Shown here in pieces: positions 1 to 9,473 of a stretch of 64,000 nt of DNA. Origin of the DNA: Circinella umbellata. Lineage: Eukaryota > Mucoromycota > Mucoromycetes > Mucorales > Lichtheimiaceae. The position numbers and the translations under genes are program-made. The notes below the pieces were generated by a model. The model was not told where the DNA came from, did not search any database, and was given only the letters and a program-made list of their open reading frames with translations. Numbering within the stretch: the first letter of the stretch is position 1; every line of letters begins with the position of its first letter. The stretch is from positions 682,001 to 746,000 of the forward strand of contig JAIWNF010000016.1 in assembly GCA_025093555.1 (NCBI GenBank), in the 5' to 3' direction.

Positions 1-1097
1 CGTATCAAGTAAAAAAACCAAAAGTTTTACAAAGATGTAACACATCTAATCAGTGATCAGAACAAAAAGTGAGAAAACAAACTTTACAGTGTTTTCTATT
101 GTTTTACGTGCATGAGGGACTGGGGGGGGGGAGAGGAATTAAAACCAAAAAAAAAATATCACGTGAAAGAATAATCGAGAAATGATTGTTTATGTGCTTT
201 TGAAAAAGATTGAAAACTATTGTGTTTGATCTACTGTATATCAACTTGATGGTATTTTATCGTTCATATATACATATTAGAAAAATGATCAAATTCACTA
301 AAACATTTGCGACCGGATTTTGTACTGTTTACGCAAAAAAAAAAAAAAAAAAAAAAAAAAAAGATACTGCTTGTATTTGGATCTAGGAAAAAAACCAACC
401 AGTCTTATAAAAAAAACTAACTAACTTATCAGTCGCAGCACTCACATAAACTTTTGGCTGGCATGTCGTACGATTAAATATAAATTCTTAATTCTTTTCT
501 ATCCACTACATAATCACATTACATAACTACTACGTATCATTGAAGAAGCAACAGCAGTTGTTGTCCCCACATTACATAGTTCTAAACTGCTCCAAAAAGG
601 AAGAACACAAATAAAATTTGCAACAATTTCGAATTGAGTTTCCTCTTTTAATAACAGAAAGTAGTTGTCGAGAAGAGTCAGTGAACAGTCAAGGTTTGTT
701 TATAGGGAACTAAAAGACCATTTTTTTTCTTACTTTTCAGCAAATCTTACTTTCAAGGTACAATGGCGAAGCGTATGATCGGGCTTTGTGATTTACCAAG
801 AACGTTAATTATAACAACCACTCGTCTTTAAATAGCCATAATAGGAAAGCAAATATCCCGATAAAAAATGAGGATCCTATATCTATCTGCACATACCATA
901 TAAAGAAGTATCATGTTCGTTATTGGGAAATATGTATCTTTATAATTCTAGTTGTATATTATGTGTATAAAATCTAAGCTCCTTCTTCTCACAACGGTAT
1001 TCAGAAAACTGCGTAACACCATCCCATGAATAAGAATAAATCAAAACGTTATTTATTATCTTTTCTTTTTTTTTCAAATTCTATATTACGTATTCTT
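1..1097. other. AT-rich non-coding flank
   Basis: No gene is supportable here. The stretch is AT-rich with many short stops in all frames. It contains a 28-nt A-run at 335-362 and a short G-run near 123. A short reading frame after a TTTTCAG-like acceptor near 740-790 is too small to call. Confidence 0.6.
335..362. repeat. Poly(A) tract
   Basis: Uninterrupted run of 28 adenines. It could be the tail of a retroposed sequence, but no recognisable retroelement precedes it, so it is recorded only as a homopolymer. Confidence 0.8.
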
Positions 1098-1297
1098 AAC
1101 CACTATTATTCACAAACATCAGCATAAGTGAAAAATCTACTAGTAATGATCCATCATGTCTTCCTCTAATACGACTTACACCATTAGCAGCATCGTTCCT
1201 CAAAGTCGCAGAAAGCATCGGCAGTGCTATTAATGATCGTGATTATGATAGTGCAATAAACCATACAATGTGTACCATTGATCAACTAAAGTCTTGA
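1098..1297 (+). pseudogene. Truncated TPR/F-box protein gene, 5' fragment
   Basis: From 1124 the plus strand translates into a close match of the first ~55 residues of the two TPR/F-box/LRR proteins encoded at 30.5-32.7 and 39.5-41.7 kb (shared stretch LTPLAASFLKVAESI, then SAIN-RDYDS and INHT-CTIDQ). The homology also covers about 25 nt of 5' leader. The initiator is ATA (1124-1126) where both intact copies have ATG, and the homology ends at the codons for TIDQ, followed by a TGA at 1295-1297. The F-box and LRR parts are absent. This is a dead 5' fragment in the opposite orientation to the intact copies, probably left by an old duplication. Confidence 0.85.
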
Positions 1298-1589
1298 AGA
1301 TGATAAAAAAAAGTGATATCAAATAACTAATTCAATTGATTAAATAGTCAGTGTGCACTAGATGCTATTTTCCAAGGAGAAAAAACGATCGTATTCATAC
1401 TAAATATTTAATTACGTATCTATTTCCTTAATGCGAATCCACTTTCGGGTAAAAATGGATTTTATTATGATAGGCAAAGGTAAACTTAATTATTATTCCT
1501 TGTATTAAAAACACTTCTGGTACTGCTTTATTTAAATTAATTATAATAACAACGATACATTTGTTATATTGATAAAAAAATATAAAAGA

Positions 1590-1616
1590 GAAAAAGAAAG
1601 AAAAAGAAAGAAAGAA

Positions 1617-1671
<55 letters not shown>
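1590..1671. repeat. Purine microsatellite (GAAA)n(AG)n
   Basis: An all-purine tract: irregular GAAA/GAAAAA units run to about 1631, followed by about 20 uninterrupted AG dinucleotides up to 1671. Confidence 0.9.
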
Positions 1672-1673
<2 letters not shown>

Positions 1674-1879
1674 TAAAACGCAAAGAGAGGGGTAACAATA
1701 TATAGTGTTTTGCTATTATTATTGCAAATGGCTGGAAAAGTAATCGATGAAAAAAAAAGAAATCTATCAGGAAGTATATAATTAAAAGTATTTTTTTTTT
1801 TGGTGGAAAGTTGTATGTAGTAATAGGCGATTGAAAGTAATGAAAAAAGAGGAATTAAAATAAAAAATAAATTATTGTT

Positions 1880-4128
1880 GTTCTTTACGTTGTTCTGATA
1901 TTTTTTTTTTGTTAATTTGTCAATACTTATTTTTAAATCACTTCTTCTATCTTCTAAGACTTGTGCTGCGTCAGAAAAAGAGATATGGCGATCATTTGCG
2001 ATTTTATTGACTTCTTCATAAATGATTTTCCTTCTGCTGAAGAACCTGGACTAAGTGCTACTTTTTCTCCACTTTGTCTTATACTTTTCTTTAAGGCTTC
2101 GAACAGAAGGATTTCCCGCAACTCCATGGTCATATTCACGCCATACATTAGTAACTGTACAAAACTTTCTATTCAAAGTGTACTGTGGAGGAGATGATAA
2201 TGATGATGCTGATGGTAGAGGGGAATTATCGTCCGCAAAATTACTGTTGCTGCTATCTTGGGCTACCTCTCCTGTCGTAGTAATTATATTCGATCCATCG
2301 CAGTTCATAGGGTTTGAAGATAAGTATAAAGAGTTAGTAAAAATGCCTTTAACAGCATCCATGGCGTTTGAAAATCCTTGTCGTTGTGATGCATTAACAT
2401 TATTTATGGTGTTCCTCACACCATCAATATCACCCGAGATATTTCCAAATGATGCTCGTAAGCACGTCCATCAGATGGGGTAAAACCCGTTCAACTTGCA
2501 CATTGAGTGGCTCATCTGCTTCGTTTATGCTTGCAAGCTGAGCAGAAAGGTCAATCTCATATTGGTTATATAATGGATTCTCAAAGATCGAGTGGGTCCA
2601 TAGAAAATGGGTAGGGTGCTGTTGTTTCAATACAACGGAGTCCTTAAAATTTAAAAATAATCAAGTTAGGAAAACAAATCGATAATAGCACAGTTATGTA
2701 TCATATATAAGAGTTATTACCTGCAGAAAGACAATACGTAAATATTTCAGAAGCACCAAAAAGTTGAGACCTGCAAGATCTTTTTGTATTGTACCACGTT
2801 CGAACATATCTTCCCAGCGTTCTATTTCAGGAAATACAAGCCTTTGCAACTCCTCAGGAGGGTCTATTGCAGAACGTGGCAACCAGAACGCACCAGCTTT
2901 TTGCGAATAAAAGCCCGCCAGTGCACGCATAGCTTGCTTTGGCAAACTTGTTAGGTAGCAGCCCACCATTCTGTCAGAACCCCATCTCCCAATCCGTCGC
3001 TGCTCATTATCTGGAACGTCCTGGTCTGTAATAGCGCGAAGAGCACTTCCTCGATTTATATGAGTTATCTTGCTGGAGTTGACACCGACAGCATTAAGAG
3101 CTTCCGTATATCCATTCCGCTGAGTATTATACGTGATAGGCTTGGTACGATCTAATCCCTTCAGAACATGAATATCATACCAATCTCGACGTGATGCAAA
3201 TTGAGGAAATGACTCATTTTTAATATGCCACCTGCAAAAGAAATGAAAGGCCATAGCGCCTAATGGATACACCTCCACACTACGGTGTCGTATGGCAACA
3301 CCATACTCCAATCGCCCATGTTGATTTGTTTTGCCTTTATTCATTGTAATCACAAGTGAGATACATCTGGATGCTCCTTCATCGGCAAGTTCGGTCGAAA
3401 ACAAATCAGGCAATTGCATCATCCGCTTGGTTTCGCCACGACCAAGGATAGCATGACCCAACAAGAAGTCCAATCGGTTACGTAGATGATGTGCTATGTT
3501 ACGATTGAATTGGTATCGAGAAATAAGTCTCAATTCATCTAGAGTATATCCATCGTTGAGACTATTGGTACCACGATCTTTATATTCAACTCTTTGTCTA
3601 ATTGCATTTTCTCGATCATAGTCGCTGAGAAGGTTCTTGACAAGAGTACCACGAGCTGGTAGATTTTTGTTGCCAAGGACGGCTGCTTGAACAGTTTGTA
3701 ATGCTCCAACGGCCTTGGCATATCCTGCTAACGATTCTTTTCCCAATCGCTTAGCTCTACCATCTGGCAATTTGGTTCTTTTGTTTTTGATATTGCCAGT
3801 TCTTGATACTTCTCTCAAGAAAGCAACAAGTTTGGCTTCACTGACGGTGTTTCCATCTTCAAATTCTTGTTTGGCACACCACACCTAAGTCATTATATCA
3901 TACAAAAAAAGTATCATAGAAAATGCATGAATTATCATATAGTAAATTATTTGATATCATAATAAAGGTTATTGAAAAACTATAACAAACCTCCCAGTGG
4001 GCTTGACGCAATTTATACATTTTTTTGGTATTTGAAGATAAGTTTTCAAGGTGCTTCTCCATAGCCTCCTTGACTTCTTTTTCAAGATATGATTGATTGC
4101 GTTCGTTGATGGTTGAAGATGAGGACAT
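1880..4128 (-). pseudogene. Crypton-type tyrosine recombinase (Ndc10/GCR1_C-like), disrupted
   Basis: Exon 1 4128-3991 and exon 2 3884-~2721 join in phase (HWE/VWCAKQ). A third exon starts at ~2635 (DSVVLKQQHPTHFLW). The exon 2 product has the residues expected of Crypton/Ndc10-type tyrosine recombinases: an Arg in the GRGETKR segment, an HxxR box (HINR), a GRW segment, then a Tyr in GCYLTSLP. The C-terminal part has a GCR1_C-like DNA-binding signature: LNRKFCTVTNVWREYDHG, then KWRK, then FSRRK. Two lesions are visible. The frame shifts by one base near 2440, between ERVLPHLMDV and the frame reading ASFGNISGDIDG. A TAG at 2051-2053 then interrupts the GCR1_C-like domain just before FSRRKIIYEEV, which continues in the same frame. 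The protein would have been about 600 aa. No terminal inverted repeats are seen, as expected for Cryptons. A single-copy domesticated gene that decayed is the alternative. Confidence 0.75.
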
Positions 4129-4208
4129 GATGAATTCAATTGAAGTACGTAAATAATACAAGAGAAAAGGCAAAAAAATAAATAAATATTTTAATAGTTC
4201 TTTATATA

Positions 4209-4515
4209 CGGAAGATCCCTGTTAATTTCATAGGGCCATTTTCCAATTTTTTGGTGAAAATAAGGGGCTGTGAAAATTGACGGGTACTATGGAATTTTTT
4301 CATATGTTGAATACTTCAGCTCACTGCTATATATCTTTTTTTAATGTAGTGAAATACATATAAATTAATAAACTATTTCTACGTATGTGCTTGTTCTTAA
4401 TGTATTTTTGTTACTATTTCTTTTTCTTACTTGACCATGTCTATACGTACCTTTTCTTAAAAAAAAAAGCTATATATAGATCCAAGAGCTGCAGAGATCA
4501 TTTATTTATATAACT
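4209..4515 (+). repeat. Solo copy of a TA-flanked MITE end (pogo-like family)
   Basis: Begins directly after TA with CGGAAGATCCCTGTTAATTT, a diverged form of the end sequence CAGAGGRTCCCCGTTARTTT also found at 4542 and 44421. About 300 bp downstream are collinear with those copies, including the GCTTGTTCT segment and the region around AGAGCTGCAG. No matching inverted end was found for this copy. Confidence 0.6.
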
Positions 4516-4541
4516 CCATTTTTTACATTTTTACTGTTATA

Positions 4542-5370
4542 CAGAGGGTCCCCGTTAGTTTCACAGAGACAATTTTTTCATTTTTTCTGTGAAGATAAAG
4601 GGGTTTGAAAATTGATGGATACTATTAATTTTTTTTCGAAGAATGTGCATATATTGAATACTTTAAGTCACTATCATCTCTTAAAATATCTAAATATTAA
4701 TTAATGAATTAAATATGTGCGCTTGTTCTCTATGCGTTTTTGAAACACACAATTTTTTTATTTGAGCACATCCTTAACCATTTTCTTATAGAAAAAGAAC
4801 TGATATATCTAGTTACAAGAGCTGCAAGCATATTTATTTTCTTGTCATCTCCAATGGCTATTATATACGTTCTACTCTATATGTATCAAAATGATACCAA
4901 CCAAATTACACCTTAGCTTCTTGACAGCTGAGCAGTATGGTATGCTGAATGAGAAGATGGAAAAGACTTCACCCATGAACCATAACAAATTAATCACTGG
5001 CAATACAGAATAAAAAGAATGAGTTCAATCTGTTTAAGACACGTAACATTAGTATGATATCCAAAGGGTTAAAGTGAGAAAAATAACAACCAATTAAATA
5101 TTGTATAGACTTCTATGAAAAAACATGTAACAGAGATAACAGAAAAAATGGAGTCCATTCTTTATAATAATCTAATTGTAATCCTTATATATATCATATA
5201 AATAATTTTTTTAATTATATCCGTTAAGGATTCAATGCCGTTAGATGCTATGAAAGTGAAATAAAAGGGGATGTAAAAATTTTATTATGTTATTTTTACC
5301 ATTCCTTGATTTTTGGTGAAGTTGATGAGGTGTGAAAATTAACAGATGTGAAATTAACGAGGATTCTCTA
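4542..5370. mobile_element. Non-autonomous TIR element (pogo/Tc1-mariner-like ends), ~830 bp
   Basis: The left end, after TA, reads CAGAGGGTCCCCGTTAGTTT. At 5345-5370 the same motif appears inverted and diverged (reverse complement TAGAGAATCCTCGTTAATTT). A second inner inverted motif (GTGTGAAAATTAAC) is also present. The interior has no transposase frame, so this is a MITE-like deletion derivative. TA target and CAG termini are typical of pogo/Tc1-mariner elements; assignment to that superfamily is inference from the ends alone. Confidence 0.55.
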
Positions 5371-5526
5371 CATATTGAATTTATCAAATAAGACCCGCAC
5401 TGAGGAATACCACAGGTATATTCAATGGTTTCTATGTCGCGGTTGAAAAATACCAAAGATTAAAAAAAAGAGTATATAGTTAATAAAAAAAAGTTACAGG
5501 GAATTGGGCGATTAACAACTATTGTT

Positions 5527-6678
5527 TTAGGAATGGCTATTATTATTCTGTTGCTGGTGTAGCGGCTGCGTCGAGATATTAGATGAATCTGGACTATACG
5601 ATCCATGTTGTGGTGGAACTGGCATCGAGAGATGGGGATTAGAATCTATTACTGTGATGTGAGCCGCACTTGGTTGTTGTGGAGGTGCAAGCATAGCATA
5701 ATAATATCCGGGCTGTGGTGGCTCGTGAGGCTGCTCATGTGGTGGTACAGGCATAACCACCATTGGAGTCATTGGCGGTGTACCAGAAGGAGCGGTACTG
5801 GTGGTTTCATCATGTCCCATTATAATTGGTTGTGGTGGAGCAAGCTCTCTTTGATGTTCTTGTTGGGCTGCTAGTTCACGTTTGTTTCTGCGACGCATAT
5901 AAAAGAAACCACAAATAATCTATAACAACATAATATACAGAATATAACGTTTGTCATTAGTATTTTTGAATTCCTTTAGAAGTACAATTGCAGTATATAT
6001 ACTAATATTTCTGCTATGAGAGAAAACCCATAAATAACTACATATAACAAAAGCATCGCACGTTTCTTCTACTTATCCATTATTTTATATACTTACAATA
6101 GCCAAACCAAGAACTGAACCAACCACCGATCCAACAATTTTTCCAATGTACAAGGCATGCAATCGGGACTGGTATTCTTCCCACTCATCGTAAGATGGGC
6201 CTGTCGGCGTTGATCTATATGTGCCAGATGTTGTCGTGTGTCCATATCCATAGGTAGTGGTTGTTGTTGTTGTTGTGGTAGTAGCATATGGATCAATAGC
6301 ATTTTTTGAAAGTACATCCAAAGGTCCGATGATTGATCTCGATTTATAAGAGCCAGTTGATTCAATAACAAAATAATATTGACTTGAGGTAACTACATCG
6401 CTTGGCATAAATCCATAATAAAAAGGAGGATCTACATTTCTTCCTATTATTCCCCAAATTTCCAAGCTGGATGTTGAACTATCAAATGCTAGGTAAATAT
6501 CAAAAGCAGAAATGTTTTTTGGAACATCTGAAAAAATGAAATAAACCATATCATCAGCTCTAAGACTAAAAGTGCTATCACAAAGAAAACATTCATATGA
6601 AACTCCCCATGCTCTGGCTGTTAATGGAATTGTTGTTAAAAAAGATACAATTAGAACAGCGAGGTATTGTATCAGCAT
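5527..6678 (-). CDS. Single-pass membrane protein, KNH-like ectodomain and Pro-rich tail
   Basis: Two exons, 6678-6097 and 5919-5527, join in phase 0 (GLAI/IICGFFY) to give 324 aa. Residues 1-23 form a signal peptide. Residues ~24-140 are a beta-rich ectodomain whose pattern (PKNISAFDIYLAF, then YYGFMPSDVV, then YYFVIEST) resembles the Kre9/KNH Ig-like domain of fungal cell-wall proteins. A Thr run (TTTTTTTTTT) follows, probably O-mannosylated. One transmembrane helix (IGKIVGSVVGSVLGLAIIICGFFY) is followed by the stop-transfer MRRRNKR. The ~115-residue cytoplasmic tail is Pro/Gln/His-rich, with repeated PPQ/VPPH motifs. The layout suggests a plasma-membrane wall sensor or adaptor; that role is inference. 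The intron splits the transmembrane segment. The start is the first ATG before the signal peptide. Confidence 0.8.
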
Positions 6679-7289
6679 TTTAATTGGAATTCTTGTCTGT
6701 CCTGCGAGATAAGTAAAAAGAGAGTCAAAGAAAAATATATAAACAGAGAGAAAGAAAAAGAAACAAAAGTTGTGTGTCGCTATATTTTATTTTTGTTCTT
6801 GGATCAAACATCTTTAAAAGGACCTTTTTCTCTATAAGCCTCAATGTGTTACCAGATTATCATGGTGGCAGTAATATGTACTTTTCACATAATTTCTTGT
6901 TATAAATGAATCTTTTTATTGATCTCTCGTCTCTAAGCTTTTCAATGACCTTTCCTGCTGCCAGTCTACAGTTGAATAAAACCTTTTTTCTTAAAAAAAA
7001 ACTGCATTCTGTCAATATATCTTATTCTCTCTTTTACATATCTGTGTGCCTGAATATTTTGTCCTTGAACCCTTGCTCATATTCTATAGGTAGCTTAAAA
7101 AGTCACATGATTTTGAGTTACCTTGATGATTGTGGCAAAGCAATGCACTATTTACCTGATTTGATATGTATTTTTAAAGTTTACCCTTTTGAGATTTAGA
7201 ATAATTCGTAAAAGGTCCATGTCTAATTAAATTTAATAGAAAAGAAAATGTTATATTTGTTTGTTAATTGAAAAAAATAAGATAAGCGC
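6679..7289. other. Non-coding spacer
   Basis: Leader side of the membrane-protein gene, with an AG-rich patch at 6715-6765. A 97-codon plus-strand frame at 6906-7199 is hydrophobic, low in complexity and has no splice or family support, so I treat it as chance. Confidence 0.5.
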
Positions 7290-7500
7290 TCAAGTGCTCT
7301 CAATAGTCATATTCCAATCCGGTTCATCGTCACTCATTTCCTGCATATATAAACGTTATAACGAATTTCCCATGTCTGTTCGATTTTAGTAACTGTGCTG
7401 CTTTTATGAACAATGTAATCTGGGTTTGTTGCATCAAACTTTTTGAGAGAAGGCACGGTCTTTCTTTGTCAAAGTACTTGATAAGTAGAGAGCTGCACGA
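7290..7500 (-). pseudogene. Possible gene relic, family unknown
   Basis: Minus-strand pieces look protein-like but do not connect. 7340-7290 follows a TATATGCAG acceptor and reads EMSDDEPDWNMTIEST, then stop. Just upstream, another frame reads FDATNPDYIVHKSSTVTKIE followed by QTWEIRYNVY. Further upstream a third frame reads FHSRAALYLSSTLTKKDRAF. The distances between them are too short for introns, so small deletions would be needed. I do not recognise the family. Confidence 0.3.
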
Positions 7501-8402
7501 GAATGGAAGAACTGACAGTATAATTTAGTAAATTTATGAGACTCTAAACATTATGATGGAAAAGACATTAATTGCGAAAATAAAATGCCAAGGTTAAAGT
7601 AATGCAGCCAATTTTCCTAGTACGTACAAGTAAAATGAAGGTACTCGTTTTTTATTTACTCTTATTTACTCTAATTTTTATTTTCTTGTTTTTTATTAAA
7701 TTTCAATATCATATAAAAATTCATAACTGATAATATTGACTAGAGAATGTGGGGGAGGGGATTATTAGGCTGAATGAGGTGTATCATAGTACCCAAAAAT
7801 AAACAAAAATCTAGAAGGAAAAAAAGGCACCTTCCTTTAGGTACCTTTGGGTAATTTTGGGTACTTCTAGGCTCGTTTAGTGGTGAAGTACCCAAAATCC
7901 CAAATAACGAAGGTTTACTACGTACCCAGAAATTTAATGCACGCCTTAATCATACAATTACTGTAAACTATATCATTATATTAAGCTTACTATCATATGA
8001 GCAATCATAAAAACATTGAGCTATACGACAGAATAAATAATTTGAAAATAAAAATAAACGATGAGTCTTTTGAAACAGAATTTGTTCCCGAAAATAAGAG
8101 AAATATTATTACGTATTTTCCATGTACGAGTTGATCTATCCATATGAATTTTTTATCATTTTAGATTCTCTAGTATGCAATCTAAAGAATGTATTTTAAA
8201 GAATTTCACTTTAGATGTCTTGATAATCTTGTTCCCAAGAATAAAATATTTTTAACATCAAGTTACAGAATGTCTATATACATATTCTCATGCTATCCCT
8301 AATCATGGACCAAGTAAAATATTTATTCTAAAAACTAAACAAAACTCTTTGTTATTATTTATTGAACAATACATTAAGCAAAAAAAGTTAAGGGATATTT
8401 AA
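7501..8402. other. Non-coding spacer
   Basis: AT-rich spacer downstream of the first GST gene. Apart from the hairpin at 7843-7914 and a short G-run near 7752 I see no feature. Confidence 0.5.
7843..7914. repeat. Imperfect inverted repeat (hairpin) with GTACCCAAA motifs
   Basis: Arm 7843-7867 (ACCTTTGGGTAATTTTGGGT then ACTTC) pairs with 7885-7914, separated by a 17-nt loop. More copies of GTACCCA occur at about 7790 and 7921. No gene lies next to it. Confidence 0.6.
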
Positions 8403-9371
8403 TCAGTTTTTCTTCTTTTTGTCTAAATAATTTTTAATATTAGGCCGTTGCTTAAAATTTTTAACAAAGTTTGTTAAATGTGGAGGAAGTTCGGCGACTT
8501 CTTCATCACATATAACATGATATACCTGGAAATCTGCAAAAGAAATCTGATGACATGATAGTCACCAATTAAAAAGTATTTGTTATTATTTTTAATGAAA
8601 ACTTTTTCAAGCTTTGTATGATAATAAATCTTAACTATTATTAAGGTACAAGTACATACTTCAGATCCTAGAAGATATGGACCGGCAGTAGCTTCATAAA
8701 ATCGTTCCAGGCGATTAATATGAAGAGGAACTTCATTCTTGCGATGATTTTCTCGTTTGTCCTATTATATATATAGTTTTGTTTGTGAATTAATATTTTG
8801 CTAGCATGTATTGCAAATAATATTACTGTGTAATATTTAATTGTAAAATAAGCACTAAAGTATAATATTAACACTTACAGAACGAAGCCAATAGTTATGC
8901 ACAAAGCTATCATAAAAGTCATTTGTTAAATCAGCAACAACATCTACCATGTGCTCTTCATCAAGATTCTTGCCATAATACTGTCCTAATTTCTTGGACA
9001 AGAAAGACAAGATTGGAACAGTCATAAAGTATTTCTTGCCGTTTTTAGTTTCAAGAACAGGCAACGAGCCAGTCAAAAACCCATTAGCAACCCATTCACA
9101 TCGTACTCTATTCCAATCTGACCATTTGGTTAGAAGGTATTCGTAAGAGATACCAGCATCTTCAAGAAAAAGCTTGACGTTTTCACCACGTCCACAGTCA
9201 TCAGGCAAATCTAGCAATATTAATACGATATGAAAATTGTTATTATTATTTTTCACGGTAAAATTATTACGTATTCAGAGTATTTTAAAATAGGACTAAG
9301 CGTATACCTTTAGAAAAATCACCAAAATCAAAGTAATAGAGTTTTACAGGGCCAATATCAGCTGCTACCAT
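8403..9371 (-). CDS. Glutathione S-transferase (sigma-like), copy 1
   Basis: Four exons, 9371-9308, 9210-8879, 8761-8660 and 8546-8403, close in phase to 213 aa. The N-terminal thioredoxin fold carries LYYFDFGDFSK and GRGENVKLFLEDAGISYEY, then the cis-Pro region GSLPVLET with the glutathione-contacting segment after it. The C-terminal helical domain ends with GPYLLGSEISFADFQVYHV, the N-capping box/hydrophobic staple region of GSTs. The Tyr pair near residue 12 fits a Tyr-type catalytic residue. Family role: conjugation of glutathione to electrophiles in the cytosol. The gene is paralogous to the one at 13.4-14.4 kb, sharing gene order, the 34-codon exon 3 and the last exon, but it lacks one intron found there. 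A TATAAATAG lies about 95 nt upstream of the ATG. Confidence 0.9.
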
Positions 9372-9464
9372 TATCGTTTTTTCTTGACGAGTTTATAAAT
9401 ATTGAAATAGAAAAGGGAAAAAAAAAGTTGGCACTAGTAAGATTAATAAAGTTCTACCACTCTC

Positions 9465-9473
9465 CTATTTATA
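9465..9473 (-). promoter_or_regulatory. TATA box of GST copy 1
   Basis: TATAAATAG on the minus strand, 94 nt before the ATG at 9371, a spacing seen for other genes in this window. Confidence 0.6.

Noticed and set aside
2430..2450. Short intron to explain the frame change in the Crypton relic
   Set aside because: Any GT...AG pair restoring the frame would be about 30 nt, shorter than every other intron in the window, so a one-base indel is preferred.
6906..7199. 97-codon plus-strand frame
   Set aside because: Hydrophobic, low-complexity, no splice sites or family signal; typical chance frame in AT-rich DNA.
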